Notes: generated from the sequence alone by a model not told the origin. DNA of 64,000 bases from Achromobacter piechaudii NBRC 102461 (GCF_001571245.1 NZ_BCTK01000012.1:62001-126000); one strand, 5' to 3'. Positions 1 to 8,939 are shown, counted from the first letter of the stretch. A program made the numbers and translations.

Positions 1-390
1 GCGGGCCGCGTCGACGTGCTGTTCGTAAACCAGGACACGGCCTTGCCACACGTGCGCGCCGGCAAATTGCGCGCGCTTGCCATCGGCAGCGCCCAGCGCA
101 ATCCCACCTATCCCGACACACCCACCGTCGCCGAAAGCGGCTATCCGGGATTCTCGTCGGAATACTGGTTTGGCCTGAGCGCACCCGCTGGGCTACCGCC
201 ACCGGTCTTCCAGAAGCTGTTCGAGGCCACGCGTAGCGCCATGCAGTCGCCCGCCATTCAGGAAAAACTCGGCGCCGTCGGCCTGGTGATTCCGCCGCTC
301 ACCGACCGCCAGCAATTCGTGACGCTGGTGGAAGCCGAGGTACAGAAATGGGGCGAAGTCGTACGCGTGTCGGGTGCGCGAATCGACTGA
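1..390 (+). CDS. Bug family tripartite tricarboxylate transporter receptor, C-terminal part
   Basis: This is the C-terminal 129 residues of a periplasmic solute receptor; the gene begins before the window, and the reading frame is open from base 1. The visible part has typical late Bug-family features: the segment RAGKLRALAIGS, then PTVAESGYPGF, then the closing helices ending in a Glu/Trp-rich stretch. Bug proteins bind small carboxylates or amides for TctAB-type permeases or for signalling; no permease gene is visible. A strong intrinsic terminator follows at 436-459, and the next gene is convergent. The ligand cannot be told. Confidence 0.9.
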   Translation, partial: AGRVDVLFVNQDTALPHVRAGKLRALAIGSAQRNPTYPDTPTVAESGYPGFSSEYWFGLSAPAGLPPPVFQKLFEATRSAMQSPAIQEKLGAVGLVIPPLTDRQQFVTLVEAEVQKWGEVVRVSGARID

Positions 391-435
391 GCCTGCCGCC
401 ACACGGTCCTGGTGCGATGGCCTTGCACCAGATAG

Positions 436-459
436 GGGGCCGCTTCTGCGGCCCCTTTT
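436..459 (+). terminator. Rho-independent terminator after the Bug receptor
   Basis: An 8-bp perfect stem GGGGCCGC / GCGGCCCC with a TTCT loop is followed by TTTT. It lies 46 bases after the stop codon of the partial receptor gene, and just before the end of the convergent LysR gene. Confidence 0.85.
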
Positions 460-460
460 G

Positions 461-1393
461 TCATGCCTTGTCGGCGTGCGCCGGCGTGGCGTCGATGGGC
501 GCCAGGAAGTTCAAACGCGTGAGCGTGTCGCGCGTGATGTCCACGATCGAGTCGATGTGAGCACCGTGCGAAGCCGTGAGATACGAGATGTAGAAGCGCG
601 CGGGCGGGATCGGCGGATCGGCGGGCAGGGCGCGCAGCACGCCCATGGTCAGCATGTCCTGAAGCAGCGGCACCGGCAGGATGCCGATGGCGTGGCCGGC
701 CGCGATCAGGCGCGAGATCAGCGCCAGCGAATTCGTGGTGCTGGGCCCCGACATATCGACGCCGCCCGAGGCCAGCCAATTTTCGACCACGGTATAGAGC
801 GTGGAGGGTGGCGAGTGCGTGGCGATGTGATGGCCGCGCGCATGCTCGGCGCGAAACGGATCGGCCGTGATGTGCAGCGTGGGTGAGGCCACCCAGTGAA
901 AGGTCATCCAGCCGATGAACACGTCGGTGACGGTGTCGCCGGTGGCCGGATTGGTGAGCAGCGCCATATCGAGCTCGCCCGCATTGAGCTTGCTGTTCAG
1001 CACCGAGCCCACGTCCACCGTCATCTCCAATGCCAGCGAGGGATAGTGCTCTTTGAGCTGCGCGATCACGGCGGTAAGGCCCACGTTGGCCGAGCATTCA
1101 TCCGCGCCCAGCCGCAGCTTTCCGCCCAGGCTGCGGTCCTTGCCGAAGTGTTCAAGCTGGCGCGTACTGTGCAACGCGCTTTCAGCATGCCGCAGCGCTG
1201 ATTGGCCTACGTCGGTAAGGCTCACGCGCTGGCGCGAGCGATCGAACAGCTGCACTTCGAGCGCGCTTTCGAGTTCGCGGATGCGTGCCGACACGGCAGG
1301 CTGCGTCACGTGCAGATGACGCGCGGCCGCATGGATACTGCCCAGCTTTGCCGTCCAGTAGAAGGCCTCAAGCTGGCTTAGGGTTATCCGCAT
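461..1393 (-). CDS. LysR family transcriptional regulator
   Basis: This 310-residue protein has the usual LysR size. Residues 1-60 form the winged helix-turn-helix (start MRITLSQLEAFYW, then HVTQPAVSARIRELE); the rest is the periplasmic-binding-like effector domain. The gene is divergent from the RraA/amidase/TRAP operon that starts at 1507, so by the usual LysR arrangement it probably controls that operon in response to the substrate or an intermediate. The 113-base gap holds a long imperfect inverted repeat (1438-1480). The effector is unknown. Confidence 0.93.
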   Translation of the reverse strand: MRITLSQLEAFYWTAKLGSIHAAARHLHVTQPAVSARIRELESALEVQLFDRSRQRVSLTDVGQSALRHAESALHSTRQLEHFGKDRSLGGKLRLGADECSANVGLTAVIAQLKEHYPSLALEMTVDVGSVLNSKLNAGELDMALLTNPATGDTVTDVFIGWMTFHWVASPTLHITADPFRAEHARGHHIATHSPPSTLYTVVENWLASGGVDMSGPSTTNSLALISRLIAAGHAIGILPVPLLQDMLTMGVLRALPADPPIPPARFYISYLTASHGAHIDSIVDITRDTLTRLNFLAPIDATPAHADKA

Positions 1394-1437
1394 GATAAGG
1401 AGTCTTTTTCAAACAGCGCCGAAACTTTGATTATTGA

Positions 1438-1480
1438 GCCGGAAAGCCCGCGTGATACTTTTTTTCCAACGGGTTCCGGC
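1438..1480. promoter_or_regulatory. Inverted repeat in the LysR/rraA-like intergenic region
   Basis: GCCGGAA (1438-1444) pairs with TTCCGGC (1474-1480), and the inner CCCG (1447-1450) pairs with CGGG (1470-1473). The arms are separated by a 19-base T-rich loop. It ends 26 bases before the start codon at 1507. It could be a LysR-type operator or an RNA stem in the leader; the sequence alone does not decide. Confidence 0.4.
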
Positions 1481-1506
1481 CCATCTGATTGTAGTGAACA
1501 CACACG

Positions 1507-2184
1507 ATGTATCTGATTCATCCCATGCCCGCTGCGCTGCCGCCCGACGATCTGGCGCTGTTGCAGAAGGCCGAGCCGGCCACCATCGGCCACTTCCAGA
1601 CCACGGGCTTCATGCGTAACGATATCCGCGCGCATCAGCAGGACGTGCGCATCGCCGGGCCGGCCGTGACGGTGCGCATGCCGGGCAGCGATGGCGGCAT
1701 TCTGCACCATGCCATGGCATGCGTGCGGCCTGGCGACGTGTTGGTGATCGACCGCTGCGGCGAGGCCGTGACGGCGGCTTTCGGCGGCGCCATGGCCTAC
1801 GCCGCCAAACAGGCGGGTGTGGCCGGCATCATCGTGGACGGCGTGGTCACGGACCTGGGCGAGCTGCGCCAGCATGGCCTGCCCGTATGGTCCAAGGGAC
1901 CATCGGTGATCACGACGCGGCTGCTCGGCCATGAAGGCGAGTTCTGCGGCACGATCAACTGCGGCGGCGTCACGGTGTGGGCGGGCGCAGCAGTGCTGGC
2001 CGATGAGAACGGCGTGCTGGTGCTCGACCGCGCCGCCGTGCGTGCTGCCGCCCAACGCGCAATCGACTTCCAGACCCAGGAACAGACCACCTTGGCGCGG
2101 CTGCGCGCCGGCGAGAAATTCCCCGACATCGTGGGCTCGCGCTCGCAGATTGAACGCGCCATCGCGGCGGCCCAAGGAGCATGA
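1507..2184 (+). CDS. RraA-like / HMG-CHA aldolase-fold protein
   Basis: This 225-residue protein belongs to the RraA / 4-hydroxy-4-methyl-2-oxoglutarate aldolase fold family. Characteristic elements are VRPGDVLVID near residue 73, the Gly-rich FGGAMAYAAKQAGVAGIIVDG segment at 92-112, and a late VWAGAAVLADENGVLVL segment. Enzymatically active members carry a D-G-x-x-R-D motif; here residues 111-116 read DGVVTD, so the catalytic Arg is Thr115. Aldolase activity is therefore doubtful. It is the first gene of an operon with an amidase and a TRAP transporter. The start has no clear Shine-Dalgarno; ATG at 1528 is an alternative. Confidence 0.8.
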   Translation: MYLIHPMPAALPPDDLALLQKAEPATIGHFQTTGFMRNDIRAHQQDVRIAGPAVTVRMPGSDGGILHHAMACVRPGDVLVIDRCGEAVTAAFGGAMAYAAKQAGVAGIIVDGVVTDLGELRQHGLPVWSKGPSVITTRLLGHEGEFCGTINCGGVTVWAGAAVLADENGVLVLDRAAVRAAAQRAIDFQTQEQTTLARLRAGEKFPDIVGSRSQIERAIAAAQGA

Positions 2185-3575
2185 AGATGAGCATCGACCT
2201 GGACATCACCGAACTGGCCGAGCGTCTACGCCGCCGCGAACTGCGCGCGGAAACGCTGGTGAGCGACTATCTGGAGCGCATCACGGCGCTCGATGCGTGG
2301 CTGCACGCCTACGTCGCGGTGTATGCCGACGAGGCGCTGGCCGCCGCGCGCGCGGCCGACTTGCAGCTGGACCAGGGTATCTGGCTGGGTCCGCTGCATG
2401 GCGTGCCGATTGCGCTAAAGGACCTGATCGACATTACGGGCCGGCCGACCACCATCGGCTCGCCGATACATGCCAACACCGTTGCCGCGCGCACGGCGGA
2501 GTTGGTGCAGCAGTTGCAGCACGCCGGCGCCATCATCCTGGGCAAGACTCACATGGTGCAATTCGCCATGGGCGCGTGGGGCTTCAATCAGCACATGGGC
2601 ACGCCCCGCAATCCCTGGGACGACCACGTGCATCGCATACCGGGCGGTTCAAGCAGCGGCTCGGCGGTGGCGGTGGCGGGGCGCCTGGCGCCGGCCGCGA
2701 TCGGCACCGACACCGGCGGCTCGGTGCGCGTGCCGGCCAGTTACTGCGGCATCACCGGTCTGAAGCCGACCGTGGGCCGCATCTCATCGCGCGGCGTGGT
2801 GACCTTGAGCCAGACGCTCGACAGCGTCGGCATTTTCGCCCACAGCGCCGCCGACGCGCGCCTGGTGTTCGACGTGCTGGCGCCAGCCGAACCGGGCGAA
2901 TGGCGCGAGCCGCTCGACGCGTCGCGCTTCGGCATCGCCGGCGCCACGCTGGGCCGTCTGCCGGAGGCATTTCTCGCAGACGTCACGCCCGCCGTGCGCC
3001 GGGCCTACGAAGCGTCGATCGCGCTATATCAGGGCCTGGGTGCGCAAATCGTTGAGGTCGCACTGCCCGCCACGCTGGCCGAATTCAAGGCCGTGACCGG
3101 CGACATCATGATGACCGAAGGCGTGGCCTCGTTCGAGCGCGAGATGACTGATTCCACCCTGCCGGTGGATGACTCGGTGCGTCCACGCCTGCTGGTTGGA
3201 CTGGACGTGCCGGCGGTGCGGTATCTGGCCGCGCTACGCGAGCGCGATCGGCTGCAAGCAGAGATGCAGACGCGTCTGCAAGGCGTGGCGGGACTGCTGA
3301 CGCCCACCACGTTCACCACCGCGCTGCCGCTCACCGAGATCGATCACGCCAATGCACCGGTGCATTACACCCGCATCGGCAACCTCTTGCAGATGTGCGG
3401 GGTGTCGGTGCCCAACGGCCGCGACGAAGCCGGCCTGCCCACCGGCCTGCAGATTCTGTGTCCTGGCGGCGAAGACCGGCTGGCGCTGTATCTGGCCGAG
3501 GTGTTCCAGCGTCATTCCGATTGGCATCGCGAGCGTGCCCACGCACACGCACACGCGCAGGCGAACGCGGTCTGA
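2181..3575 (+). CDS. Amidase signature family amidase
   Basis: The protein has 464 residues. The amidase-signature triad is visible: Lys in PIALKD, the cis-Ser in PGGSSSGSA, and the nucleophile Ser in GTDTGGSVRVPAS. Such enzymes hydrolyse a carboxamide to an acid plus ammonia, or related C-N bonds. The start codon overlaps the upstream stop (ATGA) and follows AAGGAGC, so it is translationally coupled to the RraA-like gene. A second ATG two codons on is also possible. The TRAP genes downstream suggest that an amide or its acid is imported. The Ala/His-rich C-terminus is variable in this family. Confidence 0.92.
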   Translation: MKMSIDLDITELAERLRRRELRAETLVSDYLERITALDAWLHAYVAVYADEALAAARAADLQLDQGIWLGPLHGVPIALKDLIDITGRPTTIGSPIHANTVAARTAELVQQLQHAGAIILGKTHMVQFAMGAWGFNQHMGTPRNPWDDHVHRIPGGSSSGSAVAVAGRLAPAAIGTDTGGSVRVPASYCGITGLKPTVGRISSRGVVTLSQTLDSVGIFAHSAADARLVFDVLAPAEPGEWREPLDASRFGIAGATLGRLPEAFLADVTPAVRRAYEASIALYQGLGAQIVEVALPATLAEFKAVTGDIMMTEGVASFEREMTDSTLPVDDSVRPRLLVGLDVPAVRYLAALRERDRLQAEMQTRLQGVAGLLTPTTFTTALPLTEIDHANAPVHYTRIGNLLQMCGVSVPNGRDEAGLPTGLQILCPGGEDRLALYLAEVFQRHSDWHRERAHAHAHAQANAV

Positions 3576-3636
3576 CCCGACACCGCAGCGATGCGCGCGA
3601 CGCGCGCGCCTCCATACCAACAACACAGGGGAAAAT

Positions 3637-4695
3637 ATGAAATGCAGCATTCTGGCGGCGCTGCTGGCTGCCGTCGCGTCCTCGCTCGCCACGCCCGAAC
3701 CGGCCAACGCCCAGACCGCCGCGCTGCCCGAAACCCATTTCGCGGTGGTCGGCGGCGGCAGCCACAACTACACCTTCTCGGCCGTCGAGAAGCCCTTTTG
3801 GGAAAAGACCTTGCCGCAAGATTCCGGCGGCAAGATTACAGCCGAACTGGTTGGCCTGTCGGAGAGCGGCCTCAAGGGCCCGGAGATCGTGCGCCTGATG
3901 CGCGCCGGGGCGCTCGACGTGGGCATGGGCGTATTCGCATTCGTAAGCGGTGACGATCCAACCTTCGAGGGCGTGGACCTGCCCGGCATGGCGGCCGACT
4001 TCGCCACCGCGCGCAAGATGGTCGCCGCCTATCGCCCTGTGCTGGAGCAGCGCATGCTCAAGCGCCACGGCGTGCGGCTCCTGGCCACCGTGCCGTACAC
4101 CGCCCAGGTGTTCTTCTGTCGCTCGCCCATCACGCGCCTGGCCGATCTGAAGGGGCGCAAGGTGCGCACGCGCGGCAGCAACATGGCCGAATACGTGCGT
4201 GCGCTGGGCGGCGCACCCGTGACCATTCCATTTGCCGAGGTGATTCCTGCCTTGCAGACAGGCGTGGTCGATTGCGCGGTCACCGGCATCGGCTCGGGCA
4301 ACGCCGCGAAATGGTACGACGTGGCCAAGAACCTCTATCTACTGCCGATCGACTGGTCCATCGGCTTCTACGCCATCGCCGAACGCCGCTGGCAGAAGCT
4401 CGACCCCGCCGTGCAGCAGTTCATGCTCAAAGAGGCGCAGGTGCTGGAGCAGCGCTTGTGGGACGAGACCGGCCGCGAAGGCGAATACGCGCTGGCCTGC
4501 AACACCGGACAGGGCGAATGCCGCATCCACACGAAGGCCGACATGCACGCCACGGCGCCCGACGAGGCCGAGCGCGCCGCGTTGCGCGAGGTGGCCACCG
4601 ACATGGCAAGCCGCTGGGCGCGGCGCTGTGGCGAAGAATGCGCCGCCAACTGGAGCGCGTCCGTGGGCCAGGCCCTGGGCGTGACGCTGCGTTGA
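3637..4695 (+). CDS. TRAP transporter substrate-binding protein (DctP family)
   Basis: This is a 352-residue periplasmic receptor with an N-terminal signal peptide of about 26 residues (MKCSILAALLAAVAS, cleavage near ANAQ). DctP features are the segment RLMRAGALDVGMGVFAF, the conserved Arg/Asn region LKGRKVRTRGSNM, and PFAEVIPALQTGVVD. The start is set by AGGGGAAAAT just before ATG 3637. It delivers a substrate, usually an organic acid, to the membrane components encoded directly downstream. The C-terminal part has four extra Cys residues (CNTGQGEC, CGEEC), which is unusual for a DctP. Confidence 0.9.
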   Translation: MKCSILAALLAAVASSLATPEPANAQTAALPETHFAVVGGGSHNYTFSAVEKPFWEKTLPQDSGGKITAELVGLSESGLKGPEIVRLMRAGALDVGMGVFAFVSGDDPTFEGVDLPGMAADFATARKMVAAYRPVLEQRMLKRHGVRLLATVPYTAQVFFCRSPITRLADLKGRKVRTRGSNMAEYVRALGGAPVTIPFAEVIPALQTGVVDCAVTGIGSGNAAKWYDVAKNLYLLPIDWSIGFYAIAERRWQKLDPAVQQFMLKEAQVLEQRLWDETGREGEYALACNTGQGECRIHTKADMHATAPDEAERAALREVATDMASRWARRCGEECAANWSASVGQALGVTLR

Positions 4696-4711
4696 ATCTC
4701 AAGGAACTCTC

Positions 4712-5320
4712 ATGACGACAGAAACGCATGGTTCGTTGCGCCTGCTTGAGCGCGTATCTCGCATCGGCGCCTGGATAGGCGGCCTTGGCCTGCTGCTCGT
4801 ATCCTGGCTCATCGTGATCGACCTGATCGCGCGCAAGGTGGCGGGCGTCTCGATCGGCGGCGCCGACGAGCTGGCCGGCTACACGCTCGCGGTAGCAAGC
4901 GCCTGGGCCTTCCCCATTACCTTGCTGCGCCGCTCGCACATTCGGGTCGACGTGGTCTACACCCATCTTCCCCCCAAGGCGCGAGTGGCGCTCGACCTGT
5001 TCGCGCTCATTTGCCTTGGCGTGTTCGTGGGCACGCTGACCTGGCACGCATGGTTCGTGCTGGCCGACTCCATCGCCTTCCAGTCGGTCTCCAACACGCC
5101 GTTGCAGGTGCCGCAATGGATCCCACAATCGCTGTGGTTTGCGGGCTACGCATTCTTCCTGCTCACCATCGTGGTGCTGGGCGCCTGCGCGTTGGGCCGC
5201 GTGATGCGCGGCCGCTGGCAGGCGGTCAACGCGCTGATCGGCATCCACACCGTGGAAGAGGGCATTGAAGAAGAAACCGCCGACGCGCTCGTGCCGGCGC
5301 GCACGCAACCCCAGGAGTGA
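4712..5320 (+). CDS. TRAP transporter small permease (DctQ family)
   Basis: The protein has 202 residues and four predicted membrane helices. The first is near residues 17-37, and the conserved DELAGYTLAVASAWAFP region precedes the second. It pairs with the large permease encoded 3 bases downstream to form the Na+-coupled TRAP membrane unit. AAGGA lies just before the start. The soluble charged tail after residue 175 is longer than in many DctQ proteins. Confidence 0.9.
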   Translation: MTTETHGSLRLLERVSRIGAWIGGLGLLLVSWLIVIDLIARKVAGVSIGGADELAGYTLAVASAWAFPITLLRRSHIRVDVVYTHLPPKARVALDLFALICLGVFVGTLTWHAWFVLADSIAFQSVSNTPLQVPQWIPQSLWFAGYAFFLLTIVVLGACALGRVMRGRWQAVNALIGIHTVEEGIEEETADALVPARTQPQE

Positions 5321-5323
5321 GCC

Positions 5324-6613
5324 ATGTTGATAATGACGATTTCCATGCTGCTCGGCCTGCTGGCGCTGAGTGTGACCGCAGCCGCTTCCGTGGGCCTGTT
5401 GGGCATGAGTCTGGCCGGCGCGTATTCGCCGCTGCGACTGAGCAACGCCATCGGCGAACTGGCCTGGGGCACCAGCGCCGAGTTCCTGCTGGTCGCGATT
5501 CCACTGTATGTGCTGATGGGCGAACTGCTGGTGCATTCGGGCGTGGCTGGCCGCATGTACGGCGCCGTGTCCAAGTGGGTTTCGTGGCTGCCGGGAGGAC
5601 TGATGAACGCCAACATTGGCGCATCGGCCTTGTTCTCGGCCACCAGCGGTTCAAGCGTCGCTACCGCCGCCACGATCTCCACGCTGGCGCTGCCGGAGCA
5701 GCGCAAAGCGGGTTACCACGCACCGCTGTTCCTGGGTTCGATCGCGGCGGGCGGCACGCTCGGCATTCTGATCCCGCCGTCGATCAACATGATCGTGTAC
5801 GCACTGATCGCCAACGTGTCGGTGCCCAAGCTCTACCTGGCCGCCACCGTGCCGGGCGTACTGCTCACCGTGCTGTTCATCGGGCTGATCGTTGGCCTGT
5901 GCCTGTGGCGACCGGGTCTGGCCGGCAAGCGCCCCACAGTCAGCTGGGCCGAACGCATCGACGCACTGCCGCACTTGCTGCCGCCCCTCGCCATCTTCGC
6001 GCTGGTTATCGGCGTCATCTACGGCGGCATCGCCACCGCCAGCGAGTCCGCCGCGCTGGGCGTGGTGGCCGCGACGTTGCTGTGCGCCGGCAAGCGCGTG
6101 CTGACCTGGCAAATGCTGGGCCGCGCGTTTGAAGCCACGTTGCGTACCACCGGCATGATCATCCTCATCACGCTGGCCGCGTTCTTTCTGAACTTCGTGC
6201 TGTCGTCGATCGGCCTGACGACAATGCTGGTGAGCACGGTGACCAGCCTGGACCTGCCGCCCCTGGGCATGATGCTTGCGATCATTCTGTTCTACATCCT
6301 GCTCGGCTGCTTCATGGACACGCTTGCCATGCTCGTGACCACGGCGCCGCTCACCGTTCCCATCGTGGTGGCGCTGGGCTACGACCCCGTGTGGTTCGGT
6401 GTGCTGCTGATCGTGCTGTGCGAGATGGGCCAACTCACGCCGCCTTTCGGCATGAATCTGTTCGTGGTGCACAGCGTGCGAGGCGAAGGAAAATTCATGG
6501 ACGTCGTGGTGGGCGTGATGCCTTTCCTCGCCATGCTGTTGCTGCTGATCGTGCTGCTGCTGGCCGCGCCGCAACTGGCGCTGTGGCTGCCGGGACAGAT
6601 GTCTACCCTTTAA
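5324..6613 (+). CDS. TRAP transporter large permease (DctM family)
   Basis: The protein has 429 residues and about twelve hydrophobic segments. DctM landmarks are GELLVHSGVAGRMYGAVSKW, SATSGSSVATAATIS, and GTLGILIPPSINMIVY. It is the ion-coupled transport channel of the DctP/Q/M system encoded at 3637-6613. AGGAG precedes the start. The operon order is rraA-like, amidase, dctP, dctQ, dctM. Confidence 0.93.
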   Translation: MLIMTISMLLGLLALSVTAAASVGLLGMSLAGAYSPLRLSNAIGELAWGTSAEFLLVAIPLYVLMGELLVHSGVAGRMYGAVSKWVSWLPGGLMNANIGASALFSATSGSSVATAATISTLALPEQRKAGYHAPLFLGSIAAGGTLGILIPPSINMIVYALIANVSVPKLYLAATVPGVLLTVLFIGLIVGLCLWRPGLAGKRPTVSWAERIDALPHLLPPLAIFALVIGVIYGGIATASESAALGVVAATLLCAGKRVLTWQMLGRAFEATLRTTGMIILITLAAFFLNFVLSSIGLTTMLVSTVTSLDLPPLGMMLAIILFYILLGCFMDTLAMLVTTAPLTVPIVVALGYDPVWFGVLLIVLCEMGQLTPPFGMNLFVVHSVRGEGKFMDVVVGVMPFLAMLLLLIVLLLAAPQLALWLPGQMSTL

Positions 6614-6680
6614 GTGCGGCGGCATGCAGCATGACGCCCAGTATGCAAAACTCCCCTTTTCCATTTCATTCGGCTTCTCT

Positions 6681-7424
6681 ATGGCTCAACCACAACGTGT
6701 TGCTCTCGTCACCGGATCGACTTCGGGTATCGGAGCAGCGATAGCGCGCCGGCTATCCCGCGATGGTTACGCAGTCGTTTTGCATTCGCGCAGCTCGGTG
6801 GACGTAGGCATGGCCATGGCGCGTGAGCTGGGTTTGGCGGCCTACGTGCAAGCAGACCTCGCAGACGATGCAGACCGGATACGACTGGTGCAAGAAGCCA
6901 TCGCGCAATGGGGTCGATTGGATGTAGTCGTGAACAATGCGGGAATCAGCCGCGTGGTTCCCCATGCCGACATGGCAGCAGCGACGCCTGACATATGGCG
7001 CGAGCTGCACGAGGTCAACGTCATTGCGCCGTTTCGTATCGTTGCGGAAGCGGAGGCTGCACTGCGGGCGTCTGCCGCTGACGGACGGCCTGCTTGCGTG
7101 GTCAACGTGAGTTCGCATGCAGGCGTTCGCCCGAAAGGGGCTTCCATCCCTTACGCCGCAACGAAGGCGGCGCTGAATCACGTCACGCGCTTGCTTGCGG
7201 TCTCACTGGCCCCAGACATTCGTGTGAATGCCGTCGCGCCAGGGCTTGTGGATACACCGTTGACCGCTGACTGGACGCAGGCCCAGCAGTTGTGGCGAGA
7301 GCGCGCGCCAATGCGGCGGGCGGCAAGCCCGGACGATATTGCACAGGCCGTGTCCATGCTCATCGAATCCCACTATCTGACAGGCGAAATTCTGCTGTCC
7401 GATGGCGGATTGAATCTCACGTGA
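6681..7424 (+). CDS. Short-chain dehydrogenase/reductase
   Basis: This 247-residue classical SDR has the cofactor motif TGSTSGIG near residue 11, NNAG, the catalytic Ser in VNVSSHAG and YAATK as the Tyr/Lys pair. It ends with the usual LSDGGLNLT. The role is NAD(P)H-dependent oxidation or reduction of an alcohol or ketone. The start at 6681 fits the family N-terminus; an in-frame ATG at 6624 would add 19 residues with no better ribosome site. It lies 67 bases after dctM on the same strand, so it may belong to the catabolic operon, though the AT-richer gap may hold its own promoter. Confidence 0.88.
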   Translation: MAQPQRVALVTGSTSGIGAAIARRLSRDGYAVVLHSRSSVDVGMAMARELGLAAYVQADLADDADRIRLVQEAIAQWGRLDVVVNNAGISRVVPHADMAAATPDIWRELHEVNVIAPFRIVAEAEAALRASAADGRPACVVNVSSHAGVRPKGASIPYAATKAALNHVTRLLAVSLAPDIRVNAVAPGLVDTPLTADWTQAQQLWRERAPMRRAASPDDIAQAVSMLIESHYLTGEILLSDGGLNLT

Positions 7425-7664
7425 TGCTGAGGAGCGGTGTTGAGCAGCGATGGCCTGCGCGGGCGCTAACGACCTCCGAGATTAGATAACTTGGGCCATC
7501 GTCGGTCGCACTGCCGGCGTTCCCGCCTCACGCTCAAGGCAATTGAACGAAAGTCGGCCACATCGCGCCCGCAACTCCGAAAGGCAACGGAAATCGCGAA
7601 GTTTCTCGGATAGGCGCCGACCTGGAGAGCCATTCGCGGCAACCAACATACGCCTACGCTGGCG
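7425..7664. other. Intergenic region, no gene recognised
   Basis: These 240 bases lie between the convergent SDR and TetR genes. No convincing reading frame, no RNA fold and no terminator with a T-run was found. Confidence 0.5.
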
Positions 7665-8234
7665 TCACTCATCCAGAACGCAGTGCGAGAGACTCCGCAT
7701 TGCATCGATGGCGCGATCGGTGGATTCACCCATCTGGGCGTGCACGATGGCGCCGTCGATGGCGACCGTGAGGGGGCCGCCCAGGGAGTGGCCGGGGCTC
7801 TCGAAGATCTCGTCCAGACATCTCGCGACATCGTTCTTGTGCTCGCGGACGATCTTCAGTATCTCGGGATGCGTGGAACCGAACTCGGCCGCGGCATTCA
7901 AGAAGGCGCAACCGCGAAATTCTTCGCTGTCGAACCACTCGCGCAGCGTGAGCGCCAGCGCGTCGATCTGCGAGGCGCCGGCGGCCAGGTTGGACGCGAG
8001 ACTCCCTCGAAACCACTGCATCCAGCGTTCGTGGCGGAACTCAAGATAGGCCATTACCAGCAATTCCTTGCTGGGATAGTGCCGATAGAACGTCACCTTG
8101 GTGACTGCGGCGGCTTCAATGATCTTGTCGACCCCGGTGGCGCGTATGCCCTGGCCGTAAAACAAGGCATGGGCCGCATGCAGGATGCGTTCACGGGGCG
8201 AGAGCGTGTCGACGGGGGGAGTGTTGCGTGTCAT
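7665..8234 (-). CDS. TetR family transcriptional regulator
   Basis: This 189-residue protein has an N-terminal TetR helix-turn-helix at about residues 12-60 (ILHAAHALFYGQGI, then AAAVTKVTFYRHYPSK), followed by an all-helical ligand domain. The start at 8234 places the DNA-binding domain right at the N-terminus; a longer open frame upstream runs through the operators and is not coding. It is divergent from a DUF1348 gene, and three 18-bp operator-like repeats sit between them, so it very likely represses that gene and itself. The inducer is unknown. Confidence 0.92.
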   Translation of the reverse strand: MTRNTPPVDTLSPRERILHAAHALFYGQGIRATGVDKIIEAAAVTKVTFYRHYPSKELLVMAYLEFRHERWMQWFRGSLASNLAAGASQIDALALTLREWFDSEEFRGCAFLNAAAEFGSTHPEILKIVREHKNDVARCLDEIFESPGHSLGGPLTVAIDGAIVHAQMGESTDRAIDAMRSLSHCVLDE

Positions 8235-8242
8235 GGCGCATT

Positions 8243-8329
8243 GTAGACAGATCGGTCCACCCGTCGCAATCAGTAGTAGACAGGTCGTTCTACTTGCATT
8301 AATCTGCACACGTAGACAGATCGTTCTAC
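8243..8329. promoter_or_regulatory. Three tandem TetR-type operator repeats
   Basis: Three copies of an 18-bp imperfect palindrome occur. Copy 1 (8243-8260) is GTAGACAGATCGGTCCAC, copy 2 (8276-8293) is GTAGACAGGTCGTTCTAC and copy 3 (8312-8329) is GTAGACAGATCGTTCTAC. Their starts are 33 and 36 bases apart, close to three helix turns each. All lie between the divergent TetR and DUF1348 starts. The shape resembles NemR-type boxes of the TAGAC..GTCTA kind, from memory. Confidence 0.8.
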
Positions 8330-8351
8330 TTACTTTTTCCCAGGAGCAATC

Positions 8352-8819
8352 ATGGAAACTCGCCCCCCGCTGCCGCCGTTCACCAAGGAAACCGCCATTC
8401 AGAAGGTACGGCTCGCCGAAGATGGTTGGAACACGCGCGATGCCGCGAAAGTCGCGCTGGCCTATACGCTGGATACCAAGTGGCGCAATCGCGCCGAGTT
8501 CGCCAATAACCGGACAGAAGCCCAGGCCTTCCTGGATCGGAAGTGGAAGAAGGAGCTCGACTACCGGCTCATCAAGGAACTCTGGGTGCACGATGGCAAC
8601 CGGATTGCGGTGCGTTACGCCTACGAGTGGCACGACGACGCGGGCAACTGGTTCCGCTCTTATGGCAACGAGAACTGGGAGTTCATGCCTGATGGACTGA
8701 TGCATCGCCGCTACGCCTGCGTCAACGACATGCCGATCAAGGAATCGGAGCGGAAGTTCCATTGGCCTCTGGGCCGCCGGCCCGACGATCATCCGGGCTT
8801 GTCGGAATTGGGACTCTGA
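8352..8819 (+). CDS. DUF1348 / SnoaL-like (NTF2 superfamily) protein
   Basis: The protein has 155 residues with the layout of the DUF1348 family: a Trp/Arg-rich N-terminus ([10 protein letters not shown]), KWRNR, FLDRKW, and a later ENWEF segment with YACVNDMPI. The NTF2-like cone fold binds small molecules; members are often induced by reactive electrophiles, but the reaction is not established. AGGAGCAATC precedes the start. It is controlled, by context, by the divergent TetR through three repeats. Confidence 0.88.
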   Translation: METRPPLPPFTKETAIQKVRLAEDGWNTRDAAKVALAYTLDTKWRNRAEFANNRTEAQAFLDRKWKKELDYRLIKELWVHDGNRIAVRYAYEWHDDAGNWFRSYGNENWEFMPDGLMHRRYACVNDMPIKESERKFHWPLGRRPDDHPGLSELGL

Positions 8820-8939
8820 ACGATCGCAAGAATGGTGAGCCGGAGCGTCCAGCCCGCGTGGGATTGAGCTCCGCTTCCTATTTCGCCCTATTCAGCCTGA
8901 CTTTCCGGATGCAACAGGGGCAGTTCATCGCCGCGCATT

